From assembly GCA_026419785.1 (NCBI GenBank), contig JAODTK010002554.1:1-64000 (forward strand): 64,000 nt of DNA, given 5' to 3'. Within the stretch, counting starts at the first letter, position 1, and each line of letters starts with the position of its first letter. Shown in pieces: positions 57,761 to 64,000 of the stretch. The translations under genes were made by a program, and so were the position numbers. Source of the DNA: Sclerodactyla briareus. Its lineage: Eukaryota > Echinodermata > Holothuroidea > Dendrochirotida > Sclerodactylidae. The notes below the pieces were generated by a model, which saw only the letters and a program-made list of their open reading frames with translations, did no database searches and was not told the DNA's origin.

Positions 57761-60700
57761 GTACAAGAAAGCAATTAGGGACAGGGCGTGTGCCCTGAAT
57801 AATATGGGACATGTGTGATTATTGGATTGTTTTGTGTCGCATGGGTGAGGGACTAAGTTTAATGGCAACATCTCCGAGCGCGTGACAATTAATATAATCT
57901 CCGTTGTACCGCTGACAAGATGGTAGGCCTTAATAACGCGAAAGATGTTAGCGTGTCGTCGTATATATAAAGCTGTTCGATGTAAAATACATAGAACTGA
58001 GCGGACTAGTGCACACTGGATATAACGTTTATGTCGGGTGTAATAGCGATAAGATAAGTGATGTCATGGGAGGTGTTTGAATTACCATAATGAGATGGCA
58101 GCACATAGCATTGCTCACAGAGATACGCAACTGGGACGTGAGGGCCTCTGTGTGGATTACTGAAGCGCATCATGGCGCTGTGATTAATTGATAGTGATGA
58201 ATAGCCTAACGAATGGAAAAACGGTTTTCGCGCTGTGTCCGTCGCTGTGTCCGTAAACTCGTTCAACGAAACACGAGTTCACGGGTACAAAATGAATGTA
58301 AAATTTCGTAAAAGTAGCGTAATTATAGTGCGTTGAAGTGTAAGCTGAAAACCCTAGTAAGATAGTACTCACATGTAAGTTGCTGAATACAGGCCAGAGC
58401 TTTTAACGGAGCGAACACCGCGGCGGCAAGTTACTTGGTAAATGACTGCACGACACAAATGTTTTGCCAACCCGCGGGTGCAATAAATCTTGTGTTGCCA
58501 AATTGAATTTGAGTTCGGGCCGCTACAGTTTATCGGCCACGATATTCCTCTGATTACTCTACACCCCAACCTTTAGTGGCGTTCCACTCAGATTGTCATT
58601 GCCATGTCCGTTCCCCCCCCCCCCCTCGGCCCCCCCAATCGTCAACACGAATCTTTTTGTGCGCCCGGCAGTCCCATTTCCTCCGATTTAGAGAGTACAG
58701 CATGTGGACATTTATTTGTACGCTACGTGCCTCGATTGAACAGTGAAGGGAAGTCCACTAAGTCCCTCCACTTTCCGGAACGGATGAACGCCTCTTCGAA
58801 AATCCCACACCTCGGCCTCTTGGGCTGACAACATCATTTGGGCAATTTTTAATGTCGTTCCGGGGGTATAATTCCCATCGTTGTGCCTTCAACGAACTTG
58901 GAAATGAGACTAGAAATTCGGAAGCGTGTAAATAAAATGAAACATAAGTTAACGATAATTTGCGGAAGCCGGTGTTTAATAATCGATCTATTTGGGAAAC
59001 GAAAGCAGTTTTGCCTAAGCCCGATCAAGTTCATTTTGTATTTGGCCTAGGCCTATGTTTGTCAGTCGGCAGTACTGGGCATTCATTAATAGGACTGCTC
59101 ACGGAAACTTTTGAGTGCACGGACAATTACCGACCAAAGCGTCTTTTGTTTATATTGTTGGCTATGCTCATGCATGACCATGGTACGGATGAGGTCAAGA
59201 ATGATTGATTTCCAGAAATGCGGATATATAATCATTTACGTTAAACATATTTTGGTGGATGAACTGGCAATCAAGTTGGCGGCTCAATGTGTGGACACCG
59301 CTTGCACGAAGCGATATGCGGGATTTCGGTATAGCTAGTTTATTATCAACGACTTTCAGCGCCATTAGGGACTCGACAGAATGAAGTTTCGTTTTCCCCT
59401 CCTAGTTAGGTTTCTGAACGTCAGGTACTGCGATTATCCGGTCAATACATCGGTACTCGTTTTCAACTTAATCACGTGATTGCTGTATATTTTTTTTGCA
59501 AAATGTCGTTCGATCTAGTTTTTTGGAACATTTAGTATTTGGCAACACCCAATATGTAATATGAAGTCTTTGCGCATATGAAGTCACACTCTATTGGGAA
59601 AGTGTTTAGCCACATTTTACCCTTTTGATTCTCCAATTGTGGGAAGCTGGAATATTCACACTCATGCTATTTAAGGGCGCATCCTTGCGCAGGCGTATCC
59701 GCTATTTCTAGAACTTTGATAGTACCAAATTGGAACTAAATCAGTCAAGTCTTTCGCCCCCTAACGAGATTCGTCATGGTTTCTGCCTCGATATAGAGTT
59801 ACACGATGTCATCGGCTTAAAAGGACTGGAAACGTTTTGCTTATTTCATGCTAATGCAGGAAACAGAATACACTGTGCCTCAGATGGCGAATACTCTGGA
59901 AGAATGCGTTGCCATTCAAGCAATACAAATTCTACTTCCAGAATTTTCTAATCTTACCAACAAAAACATTATACACGCAATTTGCGTGCCAATGGCTTTA
60001 TTGCGCCAAGTGTGTTATGAAAAATATCTTGAGGAGAACGTTGCAACGATGTAAGACGAGTACGTGCAGAGTACGAGGTATCGGAGGATAATACACCGAG
60101 GTAACCATCGAAGGATCACTTCCATCAATATTAATATGAACCTAAGTCGGTGTGACGGAAGGGCTTGTGATAGGTAACAAGGGTAAACGACTGGAAGTAA
60201 TTACAATCCCGGGAGGAGGAGGGCAAATAAGAATATTGAGATGAATGCTGTAGCATTATATGGATTGTTTATTTATTCTGACAATCCATTGCCTTGATTC
60301 ATACACCTGTTACCTAGGCCTTGGACTTATCTTAATTAAGCTAAAAATTAGCCTACATATCACATGAGTCATACATAGCGCTCATGTAGCAAGCTAGTGT
60401 CCTAGAAACACTCTCCCCTCCTCTATTCATTATGTCTGTGTGACCATGTCCATAATGTAGACGGTCCGAAAAAACACGAACAGGCAATATTTTTTATAAT
60501 CAGGCAAATGAGGAGGATATTCATATAAGATACGGGTATCTCCTATTGACCAATGTTGCATGTTCAGACAAAATCATACAAGATCCTATCAACTCAGAGC
60601 ATAGCACATAACACCGGGAACATGAACAAGGGAGTGATATGGCGGTTGATGCGCACTGCGGAAGGTGTGTTCCGAATGACTAGTTAATTGTATGGTAGCT

Positions 60701-61550
60701 ATTATATGCTCTGTTATGGCTACGGATTAGGATCACCAATCACCACATACCAACTACTAAAAGTGGGCACTGTCTCAGGAGAATTCTTCTTCACTTTGAC
60801 GAACCTGGGAAAAATCCTGTTGTCCATAGGGGTCAAATACAATGGTTTCAACCGGATGTTTACTCAGATATATGGCTCACAGACGTATTCCCCTAATGGA
60901 CTGGGATAACTAATAGAGCAATATAATTCTGATGACGGAGAATTTATACAGTGGGTTACCTAAGAAACGAAAAATCCGACATACTGACCTTGGAATGGAA
61001 ATATCAGAAGCAAACTAATTTCCCAAACGACAGAGGGAAATTCAGCGTTTGTATTTAATGAAATGTCTGACAAATACGCCAAATCTCACGTTCATGAAAA
61101 GGTGTCATTACAGCAAAACCGATCTCTTCAGACTATATATGAATATAACACGGAAGCCAAAAGGTTCTGTGATCCCTTGACTGATCCCATCTTGACCGAG
61201 ACAAAACACTGTCGACTTCACACACTTATCGTGGCGACTCACACATGGTGTCAAGTATGAGCTTCACTCGTCAGGTGGGTGAGTTTTAAGGCAGTGGAGT
61301 TGCAGGATATGAACTCTCCCAAGTTTACCATTTCTCTTTTGAACAACACCGGTCTATATAATAAAAAGAATGTATTTTGTACTCCCCATAAAGAGATGCG
61401 TCCCGAAAGAAAGATCTAACTGGCCACTGTTCTAGACTTGAACGTGTTGGCGTACTTCACGAAACATATTCTTTGACCTACTCTGGAAACAATAGGAATG
61501 AATCTCGTCCATCCAGGCGGGTTACGTCATTATCTGAAACAAGTCGGCCG
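57761..61550. other. Unannotated DNA
   Basis: No gene recognised. A poly-C run lies at 58612-58625. Plus frames 59730-60054 and 60688-60909 show no motif I can name. Confidence 0.4.
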
Positions 61551-61575
61551 TTACATACATACATACATACATACC
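61551..61575. repeat. (ACAT)n microsatellite
   Basis: Six ACAT/ATAC units in a row. Confidence 0.9.
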
Positions 61576-62004
61576 TACTATGCACTGTCATGATTGCATA
61601 GAATAAAAAAGCGGAAATGAAGCGTGTGATGAAACCAACTGGGTTAAACCATGATACATGGGTTCATGATTTGAACGTTATATGCAAAAGACAATATCGG
61701 ATGGGACAAAGTAACAGTCTCACTGCACAATACATTGCTGGTGAACTACACCAACGATCTAAGTGGGTGATTCCACATACAGTGCATTTTGTTGAAATTC
61801 AGGGCCTCCGCCATACATACAATTTCCGAATTCAGGTACGCCCGTAGGCGTACAGAACTGCGGTGGGCAGGGGGAGACGTTACCCAAAATTCCTGGAGTG
61901 ATGGGCAATGTGAACAGTAACATCAACAGGGTCTCATGGGTTTGGGAGAATAAATGAAAAAACAGTAACCAGTGGGAGTTAGTGAGGAGGAATACACGGT
62001 GCTC
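61576..62004. other. Unannotated DNA
   Basis: The plus frame 61617-61847 (76 codons) is unrecognised. Nothing else seen. Confidence 0.35.
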
Positions 62005-62046
62005 AACTAGTGTCGCTCACAGTTCTGTCCATTTGGGACACTAGTT
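62005..62046. repeat. 10 bp perfect inverted repeat
   Basis: AACTAGTGTC at 62005-62014 and GACACTAGTT at 62037-62046 are exact reverse complements around a 22-base loop. Isolated; no terminator or known element is associated with it. Confidence 0.75.
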
Positions 62047-62799
62047 AGTTCTCCTCATAATTACATGTTTCTTCTCCCTCTAAGCACCACTCACGTTGAC
62101 AGTAGGTAGGTCTTCAGAAAGTGGAGGAGCTATTTCACATATAGGACACAAACAAGGAAACAATATATGTTTAAAGGTGAGAAATTCACGTGAGCATGGT
62201 TGGTAATAGTATTCGTATTCGCTGTATTCGATTTGTAGTAACGAGGATGGTCCATGTGACCTGATTTTGTACAGTCAGAACGGAACGAGCAATGCGAGGG
62301 GCAGATCACCACCTATCAAATTCCGCTCCCAAAATGATTCCCACTTGAAACACATCTCCATGAATCCAATCAACGTACGGTTACATGATCTGATGTTGTC
62401 TGTGGTCTTCCCGAGTCGCCTACAGTTATGGACCTCATTTGTTTTCTTCTACAAACAAAGTGAAAATGCGATTTCCTTACATTCTGATCGCTCCCCGCAT
62501 TCGCATTTGTGGAATCCTACCTTAAGAGTCCATGTATATCACTCTCTGAGCTCACAAACTCATAGCAATTGGCTAAAAGTCATTCCGTGCCTCCAGTTAA
62601 TAACATGGACACACGCTTATATAAACCAATTCACAGAAGTCAGAACGAGGTAAACAAGGAAGGTTAATAGAGTACACTTTTTCACCCACCAAATACGAAA
62701 GCGCAAATCTAGACCATGACGGGAAGTTTTTATGGCAAAAATAGATTCGTATCGGCCTCCTTTTGATCTGATTACAAAACCTTGCGTAGTTATAGACTC
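62047..62799. other. Unannotated DNA
   Basis: The plus frame 62267-62653 (128 codons) has no motif I can name. No repeat recognised. Confidence 0.35.
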
Positions 62800-63120
62800 T
62801 GAACTATTCACACAAAGGGCAACTTTGAATTAACGTTAATTGCTTTCCTCTTTCATCGCCGCCATTCACGCTTCTAATAAGCCCATTACGACAGGATGAC
62901 AAATCTCCGCTTCTTTAATAGCAAATTGCTACAATCCTTATTGTGACTCAAGCAGAAGTCGGCATAATAATACGACTTCGCGGCTTTGCTGGTAAAATGG
63001 AAGAAAAGGAAGACATGGCAAGTTGACATAACCACTAAGACATTCCGTCATTATAGAAATATATGAAAAGGGTGAGTGCCTGTTTTGGTTTGGGCTTCCG
63101 CAAAACTCATTAGAGAGAGT
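62800..63120 (+). repeat. Dispersed repeat Y, copy 2
   Basis: Same-orientation partner of 39431-39790, with the block ACGACAGGATGACAAATCTC at 62888-62907 and AAAGGGTGAGTGCCTGTTTTG near 63066. This copy is shorter between the blocks. Confidence 0.7.
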
Positions 63121-64000
63121 TTACTGAATCGACATGGACAGTCCCAACAGAAGGAATGACATCAACTTATTAAGTTAGCATATATAATATTTATATGTGT
63201 CCAGGTGATTGACGCGTGTAGGGCGACATCCATTATGTAAGTGATAAGAAAGATTACATCTAATGTGCAGCAACAATTCGCGTGGTTATTTTTGAAAGTA
63301 TGCTCGATGCTGGCTGTAAATATCACTTCTTAGAAAAGGTGACAGCAATATAGGACCCAACATCACTTCGGCGTATACTATCAGTCAGCTAATTTAAATT
63401 ACCCAGATACACCCACATATATAATGAATAATTCACCACAGTTCATTTATTTGTATATCCATGAAAAAAAATATATAATAAAGTAAAATGAGCGTACAGT
63501 CGCTCTGCATCAAACCAAGGGGTGTGTAGAACCGAGTAGTGAATCCTTAACAAGACCTTGAACATGCAGCTTAATACACAGGATTGGATTTAGACCATTC
63601 ATGTCAATGTCACCCACTTCACATAGGGATACACATGCCAGGGAATGACAATACGCACTTACTAAACTGGTCGTCAGAGATATTATAAAGATCGAAAGAT
63701 GTAATTTCTGACCAGAACTTATTTTGCACCAAATTTGTTCTTCTTAGTGCCCTCTGGCACAGATATTTTTTTACACTCCGCTACCGACCGGAAATGACAA
63801 TGTTGTTCAATGGTCGTCAAAAGGTCGTCAAATGCAACAAAATACACTTTAAATTCTTTGAAATAGCGACGAAACTCGATAAAACAATATAGAATCTCCC
63901 GAATCACAAGATACCGGTATAATGCTCAAATAGTCGCAGTCATCCAACCCGCATCTGTCTCCCGGAGCACCCTGACATTGGTCCCCGTTCTGCCAGCGGT
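63121..64000. other. Unannotated DNA at the right edge
   Basis: No gene, repeat or transposon domain recognised in this stretch. Confidence 0.4.

Noticed and set aside
1..64000. CRISPR array or prokaryotic defence system
   Set aside because: No regularly spaced identical short repeats and no prokaryote-like gene clusters; all tandem repeats seen lack unique spacers.

Overview
This 64 kb window looks like nuclear DNA of a metazoan, probably a marine invertebrate. It is AT-rich, has stop codons throughout every frame, and carries no operons, no bacterial-style genes and no open frame longer than about 150 codons. What can be recognised is transposon wreckage of animal type: a DIRS-superfamily (tyrosine-recombinase) retrotransposon, CR1/L2/jockey-like LINE ends, tRNA-derived SINEs, a hAT-like element, an element with long inverted repeats, a retroviral-type protease scrap, plus micro- and minisatellites. 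An echinoderm, hemichordate or similar animal is a guess from this mixture; the sequence does not settle it. I found no host gene, tRNA gene or rRNA gene that I can support.

Layout. 0-10 kb: a perfect short hairpin, SINE copy A (1.36 kb), an AACT array, an element with about 80-105 bp inverted repeats (5.1-6.06 kb) and a 144 bp foldback sequence (8.6 kb). 10-19 kb: SINE copy B, a reverse transcriptase scrap (13.7 kb), a 201 bp tandem duplication (15.6 kb), a second type of SINE (16.2 kb), the 3' end of a LINE (16.9-17.16 kb) and a 116 bp tandem repeat (18.0 kb). 19-25 kb: mostly unrecognised. 25-29 kb: two copies of a GGTCTC-rich hairpin repeat on either side of a hAT-like element (26.43-27.22 kb). 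29.7-31.6 kb: a long decayed coding region of unknown family, part of which recurs at 38.2 kb. 32-37 kb: a short tandem duplication, several TA arrays and a GT/poly-G tract.

40.8-43.75 kb, minus strand: a fairly complete dead DIRS-like element, read gag, reverse transcriptase, RNase H, tyrosine recombinase. 47.2-47.85 kb: a protease scrap and SINE copy D. 49-53.5 kb: a dispersed repeat, a 148 bp duplication, a CTAT array and an AACG array. 53.7-57.8 kb: SINE copy C followed by 2.6 tandem copies of a 1.37 kb unit that contains the C-terminal end of a LINE polyprotein. 57.8-64 kb: mostly unrecognised, with a second copy of the 39.4 kb dispersed repeat at 62.8 kb.

Nothing here forms a working pathway. 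The elements are inactive by frameshift, stop codon or loss of catalytic residues. The most promising undescribed items are the coding-like repeat family at 29.7 and 38.2 kb, the GGTCTC hairpin repeat, the inverted-repeat element at 5.1-6.06 kb, and the LINE-derived tandem array, whose units share the same 4-base lesion and so were multiplied after the element had died.
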